Positions 10,801 through 22,422 of a DNA stretch of 64,000 nucleotides are shown here, in pieces. The first letter of the stretch is position 1; the number at the start of each line of letters is the position of its first letter. Below the pieces are notes generated by a model that was not told where the DNA came from, made no database searches, and was given only the letters and a program-made list of their open reading frames with translations. A program made the translations under genes and the position numbers. The stretch is from Collybia mongolica (Eukaryota; Basidiomycota; Agaricomycetes; Agaricales; Clitocybaceae). Location of the stretch: assembly GCA_013420905.1 (NCBI GenBank), contig JAAXNY010000001.1:5394001-5458000 (forward strand), given 5' to 3'.

Positions 10801-12323
10801 CGTTGTGGGAGAAAGCCATCCACGAGGAGCTCGCGCTACTCAAGGAGGCCGGAACCTGGAGACTTGTTGACCCGCCCACGGATGCAAACATTGTAGGTTC
10901 GAAGTGGGTTTTCCGTGCGAAGAAGGACGCCGCCGGGAACGTTGTGCGCTACAAGGCTCACCTCGTCGCGCAGGGTTTCTCACAGGTCCCGGGCGTCGAC
11001 TACTTCGACACCTTCGCACCCGTCGCCAAACTCGCGTCAATCCGCACCACCCTCGCCGAAGCTGCTGCCCTTGACTGGGATATCCATCAGATCGATATCA
11101 AGGGCGCATATCTCAATGGAGAACTTACCGACGACGAGAAAATTTACATGCGCCAGCCCCCTGGCTATCATGCGCCCGACTCCTCCGGCAAGGTCTGCGG
11201 TCTTGTCAAAACTCTCTACGGACTGAAGCAGTCCGGCCATCGTTGGTACCAGAAGCTCGTCGACATCATGGTCGACAAGATGGGCTTCTCCCGGTGCGAT
11301 GTCGACCAGGCTGTGTTTTTTCGCCACGACGGGGAGTCGAAAATCATTGTCTTGGTTCACGTTGACGACTGCACGATTGCCGCGTCGTCTATGGACCTTA
11401 TCGTCAACTTCAAGGAGCAAATGAAGACGCATGTCGAGATTACTGACCTCGGCGAGCTCCACTGGCTCTTGGGCATCGAAATCCGCCGCGATCGCGAAGC
11501 CCGCTCCATCCACCTTTCCCAGCGCTCGTATATTGACTCTATCTTGCGCCGTTACGGGCTTCATGAGCTGAAACCCGTGTCCACCCCCATGGAAACCACC
11601 ACCCGCCTTTCCTTGTCCCAATCCCCATCCACCACCGCCGAATTCGCACAGATGCGCGACGTCCCGTACCATGAGGCTGTTGGCTCACTCATGTACGCCT
11701 CCCTCGGCACGCGCCCGGACATTTCGTTTGCTGTCCAGACGGTCTCTCGTTTCGCGACGAAACCTGGTCCTGCGCATTGGGAAGCAGTCAAGCGAATTTT
11801 TCGCTACCTGAAAGGGACCGTCAACTTATGGTTGTCGTTCGGATGTGGGAACCGTGACTTAACTGGCTATGCGGATGCTGACGGCAGCATGGCCGAAGAC
11901 CGTCATGCCATCTCTGGGTATGCTTTCTTGCTTCACGGTGGCGCTGTTTCGTGGAGTGCTAAACGACAGGAAATCGTCTCGTTGTCAACAACAGAGAGCG
12001 AATACGTTGCACTCACCCACGCTGCCAAAGAAGCCTTGTGGCTTCGATCCCTTATCGCCCAGTTATTCCCGTCCGACCTCGACCCTACCACGCTATTTTC
12101 AGACAATCAGTCTGCCATTGCGCTGGCACGCGATCACCAATTCCACGCCCGCACTAAACACATCGACGTTCGTTTTCATTTCATTCGCTGGATCGTCGAA
12201 CGTGGCTCCCTTCGTCTCGTCTATTGCCCCACCGAAGACATGGTGGCCGATACTCTCACCAAAGCCCTGCCGTCTGCCAAAGTCAAGCACTTCGCGTCAC
12301 AACTCGGGCTCTCGTCACCTTGA
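7794..12323 (+). CDS. Ty1/copia Gag-Pol polyprotein (1509 aa)
   Basis: One uninterrupted frame from the first ATG. Residues about 30-230 form the copia gag core. A zinc knuckle CWNCGDKGHFRDKC (CX2CX4HX4C) follows near 270, then an acidic Ser/Asp-rich linker. The protease site reads YDSGCSRHMS near residue 450. A GAG-pre-integrase HHCC zinc module (FHRRMGH..CESCVYAKA) precedes the integrase core, with D in HSDLWGP, D in LHSDRGGEY and E in HNGVAERRNRT. Reverse transcriptase carries KTLYGLKQSGHRWYQ and the active site LVHVDDC (the usual YVDD has H here). RNase H includes GYADAD and STTESEYVAL. All catalytic residues I looked for are present. A second ATG at 7836 has a good initiation context and could be the real start, because the first lies in the primer binding site. 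Confidence 0.95.
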   Translation: MGPDTATISSPIVTMSSSSHSLTTDVLPSTVPKLEATGLNWTVFNMRFKDALEAKGYWGHFDGTSPRPTLMSSPSDDETAAHALWTKNERIAKSLLTQKIPDSTLILVHGKALVKDRWDAIVTEYTEKGVYTQTDLKTKFLNMKCPDKGNVRAFMESLRTEKEKLTTYGVTISVEDYRSTIINSLPQHLSRFAAQLLAVSRIPLDGSHTIKAIHPDILITLIVEESERVITQRESHRAGSSKSKAEDEALSVSSGRSRNPSRRPRGECWNCGDKGHFRDKCPKPAKSSSGDKKGPSKASGSANAAIEDSGSDSEDCAFAMESDSDCDSVSTALTDLSGWDTDGSMPELQPVSDSEDESDGQMPELYALSDSDWDSDDEGDGGPPHAGEAPREIISDRGRDSEELSEAGWSEISSLAGVDSDSDVATEDVAANVDAGNNTEDAPRVEVYDSGCSRHMSPYQDAFENYTMITPRPFRAANKQKFNAIGKGEMVIDVPNGADVSQLRLTEVLYSPEVGYTLVSVGRLDDNGFSATFGGGKCVIRAPDGNQVGEVAKTQRGLYRVQHEPEEANAAVEAISLDQFHRRMGHITPEVAKKLVDQGFVTGVRLETSPSGDPVFCESCVYAKATRKPVRKARAGERATKFGGEVHSDLWGPAPVATKGGKLYYVTFVDDHTRWTHLDLLREKAETFQSYKDFEAWCETALGVRIKTLHSDRGGEYMGKAFVVHLKERGTTRKLTVHDTPQHNGVAERRNRTIVERIRALLHASGLPKFLWGEAARHVVWLMNRTATKAMEGMTPYEALFKCKPDLREVREWGEKVWVRVEKGDKLGGRVREGRWIGVDDRSNGFRIYWPDTRSVTVERNVYYDKTRASTERPEGEDTSSAVPFANAPSVSTPASTPGPSTLAPPPIDKVVRPPRERRPSARVQAIIDGHGVTSARPSDPVIARGVPMPTVPENTTLEGEGTANWMMTADFIEEYAMAAEISEAEALEPRSLAEAKRRPDWPLWEKAIHEELALLKEAGTWRLVDPPTDANIVGSKWVFRAKKDAAGNVVRYKAHLVAQGFSQVPGVDYFDTFAPVAKLASIRTTLAEAAALDWDIHQIDIKGAYLNGELTDDEKIYMRQPPGYHAPDSSGKVCGLVKTLYGLKQSGHRWYQKLVDIMVDKMGFSRCDVDQAVFFRHDGESKIIVLVHVDDCTIAASSMDLIVNFKEQMKTHVEITDLGELHWLLGIEIRRDREARSIHLSQRSYIDSILRRYGLHELKPVSTPMETTTRLSLSQSPSTTAEFAQMRDVPYHEAVGSLMYASLGTRPDISFAVQTVSRFATKPGPAHWEAVKRIFRYLKGTVNLWLSFGCGNRDLTGYADADGSMAEDRHAISGYAFLLHGGAVSWSAKRQEIVSLSTTESEYVALTHAAKEALWLRSLIAQLFPSDLDPTTLFSDNQSAIALARDHQFHARTKHIDVRFHFIRWIVERGSLRLVYCPTEDMVADTLTKALPSAKVKHFASQLGLSSP

Positions 12324-12330
12324 GGGGGAG
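12322..12330 (+). promoter_or_regulatory. Polypurine tract of the copia element
   Basis: GAGGGGGAG directly before the 3' LTR, overlapping the polyprotein stop codon (TGA at 12321-12323). It is the expected plus-strand primer for reverse transcription. Confidence 0.85.
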
Positions 12331-12712
12331 TGTTGGATTGACAAGGGTGCCGACGCCCGAACGCCAAGCCGCGCGCGAGGTCATACCATGCGCGCGTCAC
12401 CTTTTCTATTTCATATTCGTACTGTACAACCTTTACCCTCGTTCCGTATAGTCCCTGCTAGTCCCGTTATCTCCCTACAACCCCTATTCCTTTTCACAGA
12501 AATACCCGTTAGTTTTCGTCCTCTCACCTCAGCTGTTGCCTTCGCTCTCGCGCGCACATCTGAGGTGAATATTCCCCTTTACATTACTTACAGTTCTCGT
12601 TACTTACTTGACCCATCCCTAGACTTACTTCGTGTCTAGGTAAATATACATTAGCTGTTGCCTTCGCTCTCGCGCGCACATCTGAGACTTACTTCGTGTC
12701 TAGATCCTTACA
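12331..12712 (+). repeat. 3' LTR of the copia element
   Basis: 382 bp, with no difference from the 5' LTR that I could see by eye. It ends ATCCTTACA and is followed by the AAGAC target duplicate. Confidence 0.95.
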
Positions 12713-12717
12713 AAGAC
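12713..12717. repeat. Target site duplication (right) of the copia element
   Basis: AAGAC, the match of 7403-7407. Confidence 0.93.
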
Positions 12718-12732
12718 ATCTGAGCTCGGTCG

Positions 12733-15336
12733 GTGGCATCGCTATCACAGTCTATCACATGTCTCAAAGCGTGTATGGATCGATGCCTATACCAGGCGAC
12801 AATAATCGAGGCGTTCCATAATTCACGCGAACGTGCTCCACCCCCAAAATGCCACCCTGAAACTCGGAGAATCATTCTCTCTGAAATCATGACTGGATAT
12901 CATCGACCAGCGGTGTTTCGCAAGATCACAAGAGAGTATTGTGGCTTTATGGTCCAGCAGGTCTGAAATAGCCCAAACTATGTCAGAATTCTGCGCAGAA
13001 GCCAAGACGCTAGCAACGAGCTTCTTTTTCGCTTGGGGAAACGACCGTCGTAGTGCGGTAAACTATGTTTCTACGACAATCGCTCACCAGCTTGCAACCT
13101 CGAACCATCATCTGCGCTTCAAAATCGGTAAAGCTGTCGCCAAAAATAGCGCTATCCTTGAACAGTGTCTCAATGGGAAAGTCCTCGGAAACTGGCCCAA
13201 TCTACAACTAACTCCACAGGGCCCTCTTATCGACAACCATTCCTGATTGTCATAGATAGTCTTGACGAGTGTCATAATGACACGGCACACTGCGTGATTC
13301 TTAACCACGTTGCGAGGTTGGTCTACCTGCATAGTCTTCCCTTGACATTTCTGATTTCCAGTCGGCCTGAGCCTCATATCTGGCATTCATTCACCGTAGA
13401 TCCTACCCTCCCAGTGATCAGTCGCCATATTGTCCTGGAGTCATCGCCAGACGATATCCGAATTTTCCTTAGGAGCGGCTTTCGAAATAAAAACACGCCA
13501 GCAGTACCACCCCTACACAAGTGCCCTCATCCCTGATGACTGGCAATCCGAACAGGATATCGAAGCTCTTGTCCATAGATCGTCCAGGTATTCCATCTAC
13601 GCTGCCACGGCTTTACAGTTCGTCAATAGTGTCGACGAGTGGCCCCCGGACCAGATTGATATGGTTTTATCTGGCCAATCAAACCCTTTCGCCGCGCTCG
13701 CTCAGCTGTATCATCAGGTTTTCTATACGGTTCCGATCCCCAGCTCCTCGTTCGCACACTTGGATACATCCTACTGCTCACAAACAGTTCGCATGACGAG
13801 ATGGATTACCACTCTCCGGCGGTCATCAGTGCCCTTCTTAGCATTCGTACAAGCGACATCCAGTTAACGTTGCGAAAAATGCATCCCCTTTTGGATGTAC
13901 CTGCGACTGACGAAGCTGGCATCCGGATCATTTATGCATCTTTCTCAGACTTTCTGTTCAGCCACGATCGCTCCGGGAAATTTCATGTAGACTCTGGGAA
14001 ATTCAGTATGCATATTGTTCACAGTTGCCTGAAATTCATGCGAAGCTGGACTTCTCCTGGTGCCAATCAACGCGCCATTAATTTCGTTTTCCACAATTGG
14101 GTCACCCATTGCCGCGAGGCTGCACAGCTCGGAGACCAACTACAACTCATCTACGGTCTTCAAAAAGTTCCTGATTTCCTGTCAGATAGAAATCCACAAT
14201 ACGACTTCAGATACGGAGAACAAAGTTGAGGGAAGCAATTGAGTGGCTATCGGTAATTCTCATGTCCCCGCCGGCATACTTTCGATTCTATTCTGATATA
14301 CGAATCTTGACCTTTTGGATATACACAATCCTCCAGGGAACCTCAGCCATTTAATTACTAGCCAACAAGACTTGTGCTATTTGATTTGCCTTTCGAACTA
14401 CGGCTCGTACCATTGTCTTGACCGAGTTTTAACACTACCTACCAACGTCGTGTTCAGCCCAACAGAGCACCTTCAAGAGCGCCAACAACTCTCTGAAGAT
14501 GTTGACATGGGTACTCTGGAGGACTATTATCCCGGCTTGGGAGAAGCGTTCTGTGTTTGGAAATTGTTTCCGACCGAGGAATACCTCAACATTGATAAGG
14601 AACTTTTCAAGTTCCTTCTTGATGAGACTCGATCCAGAGAATATTTCTTGAGTCCGATTTTTTTCTTCACTGCTCATACAAAGATGTTGCGTTCTTGTAT
14701 CCAAACAATAACCCGGGGTTTCATCGGAGGGTAGGTTATCCTTTCCCAACCGAAGAAGGCGCCTCTCATAGCGTTGCCAGGAGCCAAATGTATGATTATG
14801 AAGTACCACCGCGATATGTCTTGAAACACTGGTAAAAGCATCTATCACGGTGCTCTCCCCATAACCTAGAAGTTTTATTGTACATTGATCCCGATCTATC
14901 TTCAGAATATGCAAGCCCGAGGAGTGCCAGTGAAATCGCTCAGCTGCTCGTGGTCCATTTTTATTATATCTATTTTTGGTATTTGAGTACGTGTTGTGGA
15001 CATCGGTGGCAGTCATTTAGTTCACCACCCTCAGACCAGCTGGTTTGGTGGGAGAGTCGTTATCAAACTCTTATCTTCCGGAGAGATAACTGCAAAGAGC
15101 CGTTGGAACCTCAGATATGGAATGCGCGATGTGGAATCGATGACTATGGGGGACTGGAAGACTTTAGCCGTCCAGTGGAAGCATTTTATTTGGACGATGA
15201 TGACAATGCCTCTGACACTGAAGTAGATATGGACTCTGGAACAGATTCAGAGTCAGAAATATCGTCATATCTCTCCAATGCAGAGAACATGTCAGAATAT
15301 AACTTTTTTGACGACATGGATTTAATAACGGTATGA
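12733..15336 (+). pseudogene. Broken NACHT/NLR-type gene
   Basis: The order of a fungal NLR-like protein is clear but is spread over shifted frames. CHPETRRIILSEIM (12838-12891) is the linker before the NACHT. At about 12938-12965 the Walker A region reads WLYGPAGLK then stop, while another frame continues EIAQTMSEFCAEAK; the GKS part is missing through a small deletion. Walker B reads PFLIVIDSLDEC near 13240-13275, followed by FLISSRPEPHIWH. At 13801-14229 an SLRT-like block (ALLSIRTSDIQLTLRKMHPLLDVP, split in reading) and IIYASFSDFLF match the usual post-NACHT region. Further open pieces run to 15336 without known motifs. It lies directly behind the copia insertion. No N-terminal effector domain is visible. 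With Walker A lost and several shifts, it cannot encode a working NTPase. Confidence 0.78.
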
Positions 15337-15528
15337 GGGAACTACTACTATTTATATTTTTATGAAAACCGTATGGCAAATGCGATCCGGTGGACCTGCG
15401 AGAATAGTTCCAAAGCATGAAGCAGAGAGTAGTAGTACAAATGGTAAGAGTCCGTTGCGAACGAAAGCGTACATTCCAAGAAAGCAAACGATCAAGAACA
15501 TGGGAGCATTTCAGTTCGTCATTATAGC

Positions 15529-18500
15529 TCACTCAGCGTGAACGTGTCCCCGACGCCCAGTCCCAATTCCCATCCCAACACGAACAAGAGTCTCTAGTGA
15601 AGCACGTCCATTGATCAGCAAGTCTTCATCCCACTCTAATGCGCCTTTTTCGAAAAGGATCACGATTGTCGATCCACCTATTTCAAAAAATGGGTAAGCT
15701 ATTCCTTGAGAAAGTCAGAGATGGCATACCAAACGCAAAGTATCCAAATTCTTGGCCACGATGTACATACTCTCCCTCTTGGACCGTAGTCATGATGCTC
15801 CCTACCATCATAGCACCGATGCAGACCGCCATGACACGACCGAAATGGGGGCTATCGATGGGGACGATCTTGCGAGCATTCTCTCCGTATACATCCAGTG
15901 AGGTTCGGATTGCCTGGGGCTACAGATTCACAGCTTTCAGCAATTGGCAAAACGGTGAGATAAGGCGAGTCGACTTACGTTGACCGTGTAGTACTCTCCA
16001 GCAATATACGTCATCGGCCCAATTGTCCCCTCGACGGGTGAGTGGAACCGATGGTAGTCCTGAGGAGCAAGACGGAAGATCGCAAGAGCACCGCCAGTGT
16101 ATCGTTCAGCCTGGCCTTTGTAGGAGTCCCCCAGGAGCCGGGCAACAGTAAATTCACGCCCTTTGATCCATAAACGCGTTGCTTCGTCTACAGTAGCAAA
16201 GGTCATGAGGCGGCAGTCAGCGGCGCTGACCATGCGGTAAGGGTCGTCCGGCTTCTCAATGGGTCGCGCGGACGGTTTGAGTTTGCTGTGAGGTTTAATA
16301 AATATGAAAAATGGTTGGAGAGACGGTGCGGGTAGCCTTACCGATAGAAAAACTCGTTGAAGCTTTCTAAAATCAAGCGGGAGCATTAGAGTCTGAATTC
16401 ATGTTGCAGGGCGAAACTCACTGAAGGAATCTATAGGATCCAGAATCTCATCTACTTTCAACCCGTGGAACTCAATGAAGGTAGGGATGTCGAGTGCCGA
16501 TTCAGGTGCGTCATATTTGATGCCTTGTTTTATAGAAAGGGATTTGAGAAGTCGGCGTGCTAAAGAACGAACGCGTGGGTCAAGACCCGAGGCAGATCAG
16601 ACCATACACAGGACACATACCACGTCCACCTTCCATCCGACTCGTCGCACCCTAAGAGGCAATGAATACAGGACTTAGAGAGCCGAAAAAAAAGGATGGC
16701 ACCTTGTACAAAAGGCGAATACCAAGTCTGACGTAGACCTGCATCTTTTCTTCCTCCAACTGCCCCGTCATCCTGTTCTGCACAATGATATTGGCTGAAT
16801 TCTACGAGCGACGACAACGTCAGCGTTGAGCTATCAAATTTCAAAAACCACATACCGCGCCCAATCTATAGTCCCCACTGGAGACCTTGCTGATGATCTT
16901 CGTATACCACTTCCTCTGTGCCTGGCTCGCGGTGACGAAGTTCCCAACAACAATCCGATCCACCTTCTCCCAGTCCTGGCTCGCACAAACAGCCATGTGG
17001 GTGATAATATCCATCTCCGCCTTCGAGTTCATCCTCGGCCGGTGGCACAGCGGGCAGTTCCTGACGTTGATCACACGCTCGATCGACTCCTCCGACGCAT
17101 CGCCCGAACCAGACCCAGAACCCTCCTTAACCTTGCTCTTCTTCCCCTTCCCTTTCCTCCTGAACCGGTACTTCTTCACCTTCCCCGTCGCCGCGTCCAT
17201 GACCTCCGGCCCCGAGACGACAGCCGCGGAGCCCGAAGACAGCCCCCCATCCTCCGCATCGTCCGACTCCGAGTACTCTGAGTATGAGTTTTGGCGCGAT
17301 TGCTCCCCAAGCTTCACGGGTGCAATGAGACCGACTCTACCGACGGGTGCGGCGACGTCGACCAAAGGTATCTCCGAAGGTTCCGTTATGTGAGGTGTCG
17401 GCGGGTCTACCTTCCCATCCCCAGTGTCAGCACCCACGTGGGGCGGGCCAGAAAAGTCGAGCTTGTCTAGCTCCAGCTTCATACCGCTGCCGCCGAGTGC
17501 GGGGGTAGCGCTGACACTGGTGTCCACGCCCTCGCCTTCCTCCTCGTCCACCCTCCGTTTCTCGCTGTCTGGCCGGCCCAGCTCCGTCTCGAGGCAGCGG
17601 ATGACCTCCTCGACCGTCAGCTCGTCACGGTGTGGCACCTTCTCGTTGCGTGTGAAGAACGAGCGGATAGTGGAGCGCGTTAGGGTCGAGTTGAGGGAGT
17701 CCAGCATGGACGTGAGCTCGAGATGGGATATGGTCCCGGTATCGTCGGTGTCGTACTGCTTGAGGTACTGCCGCCAGAAACGCTGGCGCAAAGCGTCGTA
17801 TGGTTGGTATTTCGCCCTACGGACGTCATAAGGCTATTAGGGATGGCAGCTTCGGAGGAGGAATAAAGGAACGCACCGAATGTTGATCGCAGGGTTATGT
17901 TTTGCCTCCCAAACGCCACCTGTCCCACCTTCCAGCTTCAACTTGAACTCAACCATGTCATGCTCTCCGTCCTCACTCTTGTCGTACAAGCCTGTCACGG
18001 GATCTTTCTGCGGCGCCTGGCTGATAAGCTTCGCCACGTCGAAGTTAGCGTCCCCGATGTGATCGTTGCTGCTGAGCTTGTCCCAGTCGAGGATCGTCAG
18101 TTGGACCTTGAACGACGTCTCGTACCGCCGGACGTGGAAGAGGAGCTTCTCGTCCCAGACGGGGTTGCGCGAGTGTCGGATGACGCGGGTCCGGAAGACT
18201 TTCTTGCCGAAGGAGATCACAACGAAGGGATCCATGTCCCACCCTGTACGTGTCACTGCACGAAAACGGTCAAATACGAATAACAAAGGCAGAGAACAAC
18301 TCACTATTCTTCAACCTCGGCAGATCCTCCGCACTCTGTATCTCCAGCATCACGATCCCGACGATATCGTTCCCCGCATCCAAGCTATACTCCACCTTCT
18401 TCTTCCTACCCTTCTTCACCCGCTCCTCTTTCGCCCCCTCCATCCTCACATCGCTCCCGCTCCCACTACGCGACTCATGCCCACTGCCTCCAGACTCCTG

Positions 18501-20175
18501 CGCCACCAGCGATGCCGCCGCGCTTCCCGCACCCCAGCTCTTCCTAAACCTCTTCCCCTTCTTCTCCTTCTTGCCCTCCTCCTCGCCCCCAGCGCCAGGC
18601 GACCCCAACGCCAGTGTAGGCGTCCCAGGCACTATCTCCCCAGTCGTGGGATCAACCACAGGCGTCGCAGGCGGGAGGCTCGATGCCGGTGTGCTCAGCG
18701 CCCCCGACGAGCTCGAAGGCAGCATGCTTACTGAGCTGTTTGACGAGGAAGACCCGAGGCCCGAGATCCTGCGCGGCAGTGGGATCGGGAACAACTTCTT
18801 CTTCTTCGCTGGCACGGTCGGCGATGGTGCCCCTGTGCTGGGCGTGCCTGGCGCAGTCGAGGTTGGCGTGGTAGAGAATGGCGAGGCAGTGGGTGTCTTG
18901 GTGTCTGGTCCTTGCGTGGGCGTGACGGGCGATGAGGGGTGGATGGTCAGATGGGGCGGACCTGGGGGCTTGTAGATGTCCGAGAGGGGGGTGGTCGGCG
19001 TTGAGGGCGTGGATCTACCACCTGGATGCACATGAGTCAGGGGACCGAAGACCGAAAGAAACATGGATGAAAACAAACCTTCGTAAGCGGCCGACATCCC
19101 GCCCGGTGGAGCGAGGAACGCATCGTGGTTGTCCCCTTCTCCGTCTTCCTCGTCGTCGCTGTCATCCGAAGATAGCCCTCCGTCGTCCTGGAATGCGGCC
19201 CCAGTTTGGTGAGAGCGGATTGTACCGACACCTTCAGTCTGCCAAAAAGTAGATAGTCAGCCTCACAGAACATATACGAGTGCAGCTACTACATACAGGT
19301 GGAGCTGAGACCAAGGAAGGGCGGGAGCGCCTGATGAGTTCCGTGAAGATCTCATCAAACTCCATCAGGTTGGACGTATTGGGGGGCGAAACGAAGCCGA
19401 GCTTGACCTGGACGGAGCCAGTCACAGGGGTGCCTGCGCGAGTTGATACGAGAGGTAGTGTGAATGGCTGTGAGATGCAATCAGTCATCATGATAAAGGC
19501 GTCACCACGTAAGCTAGTCCAAGTTGCTAATACCCGAAAGCCACCGTACTTCCAACGAGTGGTAACGAGCCCAGGTACGCTCAGGGGTACACGATGCTGA
19601 AAGAGAAAGAAAGGAAAAAACAGAAGAATATTCACCACATTCGCCTCGTCATCCCATCCAAAAGCTCTCTCGCCCTCACCCTCCCTCCCAAACCACTCAT
19701 CCAAGACTATCGCCGACTCTCCAAGGTAATCCTTCCCCACCATATCTTTATCCCACACCACCAGCTCCACCGCCCCCAGCTGGTCGGCCAGCGACAGCCA
19801 GATCGGAAAGTTCCACGTTGCCTCGCCGCCGTTCTTGCCCTCCCACACGGGGTTCACTGTCCGCTTCGCCACGGGTGTCTGGTGCCTCGTGTTCAGAACC
19901 GAGACCGCCACAAATGGGTCGCTGTAGCCATTCCTGTCCTTTGCGACCAGCGCCGTGCAAGAGATGACTTTGATTCGAAGGTACACAAAGGCCTGCTCAG
20001 AGGGCAGTGGTGCCAACGCTGTACGTCTGCCCAGCCCTCCGCGGCCGAGGTTGAGGCCAGACAGAGAGCGTGTGGGTATCGCGCGCGACGGCAGCCTGGC
20101 GGCAGATTTGAGCGCCTTGCGCAGTTTTAGACCCTTTTTCGGCCCCGTCGTCGTTGTTGGTGACTTCGGTGCCAT
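15529..20175 (-). CDS. psd2: Phosphatidylserine decarboxylase, Psd2-type with C2 domains (1309 aa)
   Basis: Converts phosphatidylserine to phosphatidylethanolamine; the yeast counterpart works in the Golgi/endosome. Fourteen exons join in frame: 19636-20175, 19534-19596, 19297-19467, 19079-19238, 18305-19021, 17877-18255, 16856-17816, 16703-16801, 16621-16651, 16422-16559, 16342-16366, 15979-16285, 15730-15919, 15529-15677 (3930 nt). Residues about 60-180 form a C2 domain ([14 protein letters not shown]). A long Ser/Pro/Thr-rich, lysine-containing linker follows, then a second C2 domain ([19 protein letters not shown]), an EF-hand-like segment ([15 protein letters not shown]) and a cysteine/histidine pair region ([14 protein letters not shown]). 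The catalytic half holds [44 protein letters not shown] and, near the C-terminus, [13 protein letters not shown]. The GGST serine is the expected self-cleavage site that becomes the pyruvoyl group. Everything needed for activity is present. Confidence 0.93.
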
Positions 20176-20224
20176 TAGCCTGCTAGGACATGAAAAAAGT
20201 CAGTGACAGCTCCAATGACGAATG

Positions 20225-22414
20225 AGCTAGTTCTCACTTCTGAATAGGTGTATGTATGGGATGTTAGTTAGTCTTTGGAATAAGTTTAGAGTGTATCTAA
20301 TAGTGAAATGGTGAATGCTGTATGGTGGTGGGAGCTGTGTTCATCGATGCATCGATCGTGACAAACGTCCACGCGGGCTTGCTTTATCCGGGGTAACTCC
20401 AGGCACAATTGCCGATAACACAGCCACCGTTTCAATTGACTTTTTCTTTCAAAAATTGGTTGACTATCTCCACAACGGATTCCTGATGCCGCGTTTCTAA
20501 TTGACAGCGGCAGGACGAATGCTATAAGACGTGTGGACCTCGAGAAATGTCTATGTCAAACCCTATGTATGGATAATCACACGGCCAAATGGACTTCTGT
20601 TGCTGGCCGCGCGGGGAGCTTGATCAGATTGAGTGGGGCTGGGCGCTCCGGGTCCATGTGAACCACAAGCATACCGCGATTTCCGAGCAGCTTCCATTCT
20701 TCGAGAATTGGAAGATGGCCAGTCCAAGTTTCGCGTTGTCTCTAACTAAAAAATTGCTCAATCAATAATGCAATTATACTCGCGAAAGGCTAGAATATTT
20801 TCGTTGAGACTGGGCCATTGTTTTTGTGGTGCGATGTCTCCACGAGTGTTGGAGTGGCTTTTCCGGCTTATTGGCAAAGTCTGTACAGTTAAATCTTTCT
20901 TGAACCTCGCTTACTTTTCAGACAAAATATATAAAATGCTGGGAGGTAGAACGTCGCTGACGAGCAACCTAACGGATGTCGACTTTCAGTTAAACTTGGC
21001 GATCTACAACCAGACGGTTCGCGTCATTTTCGGACCTAATAAAAATGTCAACCAGCGCGTACTACACCATTCCAGAGTCATGGCATATCTCTTCCTACAA
21101 CCTGTATCCTATGGCATGTACTTGGAAGCCTTGATCATCTCGGTTCATTCACCCGTAAGTGTTGTCTCTTTAAATAGATTTGAATTCACTTTGTTTGAAA
21201 TTGGCCCAATGTGTTTCGGTTGTGCCTTATCACGGGAAGAGGGTTTTTCCACGGGATGTGTAATTTGGTTGTCTTTACACAAAGGACAAGTGAAGCAAGA
21301 ACTTGAAACCAACAAATTAGTAAGTTGACTGGAAAAGAGAACTTACCATGAGGGTTACAATCAGCATCTCCAAGAGGGTCGTTTACCTCTGAGTGCCCTC
21401 TCTGTTTAAATATGTGAATCTGAAATTAATTTGTTTACAACGCTTCCTGAAAGTCATGGCAATTGCATTTTTCAGTTGTCCTCCTCCAGCTACACCCGGA
21501 TTTCATTTTCCATCAGAAAAAAAGCCATTGCCATGATTTCCAGGAAGCACTGTAATGGTCCAGTACTTTTGGCTTCAATTTTACCACCGTTGAATTCCTC
21601 CAAATGTGGGCTAGTTGTTAATACACAGAACACTACTTAATGTGTAAGGTACTCAGCAGATTCTGGTTGGCTCCTATGGCTTTGGGTACATTCCAGGAAA
21701 TGGAAGAGTGAAAAAGACCTTGGAACGCGCAAGTCGATCCAAGGAGAGGCGTCATAGGCAGGGTCCTGCGGTGACGCAATCGGTGGGGTAAAGCGTTTTT
21801 AATCGCATGTTCAATTGGCCCGAAAACTAACATATAATTAGGGGGAAAGGATGTCTTGTTCTCTATTCGAGAAAGACCGCGCCTTTTGTATACGCGCGAA
21901 ACACTCAATCACGTGCGCCCGCGTACGCTGATTGGCCAGAAAGGAGAGAAACGATGACGTAGATAGGTGGGGGAAAGGAACGCGATCGGGGATGCGTTTC
22001 TGGCACGTGAAGGTGATGGATAGACCCGTGACTTTGACCATGTTGTGTGACATGTGACGCGTGATGAGTGTTTGTGCTCTGCACTTCGGCGTTTCAGCCT
22101 TCTCTGCACAGTGGCGACAACATTTTTTTTACCAAAGAAGATGTAATAAAAACCGGGCAGAAAGAATATTTGTATAGGCAATGAGCCCTGGCTGATCTTC
22201 TAAGCCTTTATCTGTCAACAAAAGGCTGGATAGTAGGCTTGGTTGTGTCAGGAGTACTGCCCGAACACCCTCTATGGGGACGACCCACATCATAGACACA
22301 ACTCCTTACAAGAAATGTACGCAATGCTAAGGATAACAGCAGAAACTGGTTGTATAGTTGAAGACCACTTCGGGCACAGGCCAGAAATAGTGGTCATGTG
22401 GACACATCCTGCAT
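20225..22414. other. No recognisable gene
   Basis: An open plus-strand frame at 20768-21328 (186 codons) has no recognisable domain, and a TATA-like ATATAAAATG occurs inside it near 20928. A stretch at 21480-21560 repeats the words CATGGCAATTGC/GCCATTGCCATG in opposite directions around a short loop. I cannot support a gene model. Confidence 0.4.
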
Positions 22415-22422
22415 TTTATGGT
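22415..22422. repeat. 8-bp target duplication, left of hAT copy 1
   Basis: TTTATGGT, repeated at 23068-23075 directly after the element. Eight bases is the hAT signature. Confidence 0.9.

Larger units (their letters stand above)
7403..12717 (+). mobile_element. Complete Ty1/copia LTR retrotransposon with target duplications
   Basis: Element body 7408-12712 (5305 bp) with two 382-bp LTRs, a primer binding site directly after the 5' LTR, one open polyprotein frame in copia order (gag, protease, integrase, reverse transcriptase, RNase H), a purine tract directly before the 3' LTR, and a 5-bp AAGAC duplication. The LTRs read as identical and the frame has no stop, so insertion is recent and the copy may be active. 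It sits just upstream of a broken NLR gene. Confidence 0.96.

Noticed and set aside
20768..21328. Possible 186-aa gene
   Set aside because: No recognisable motif, unusual composition, and no linked exons; an open frame alone is not enough.
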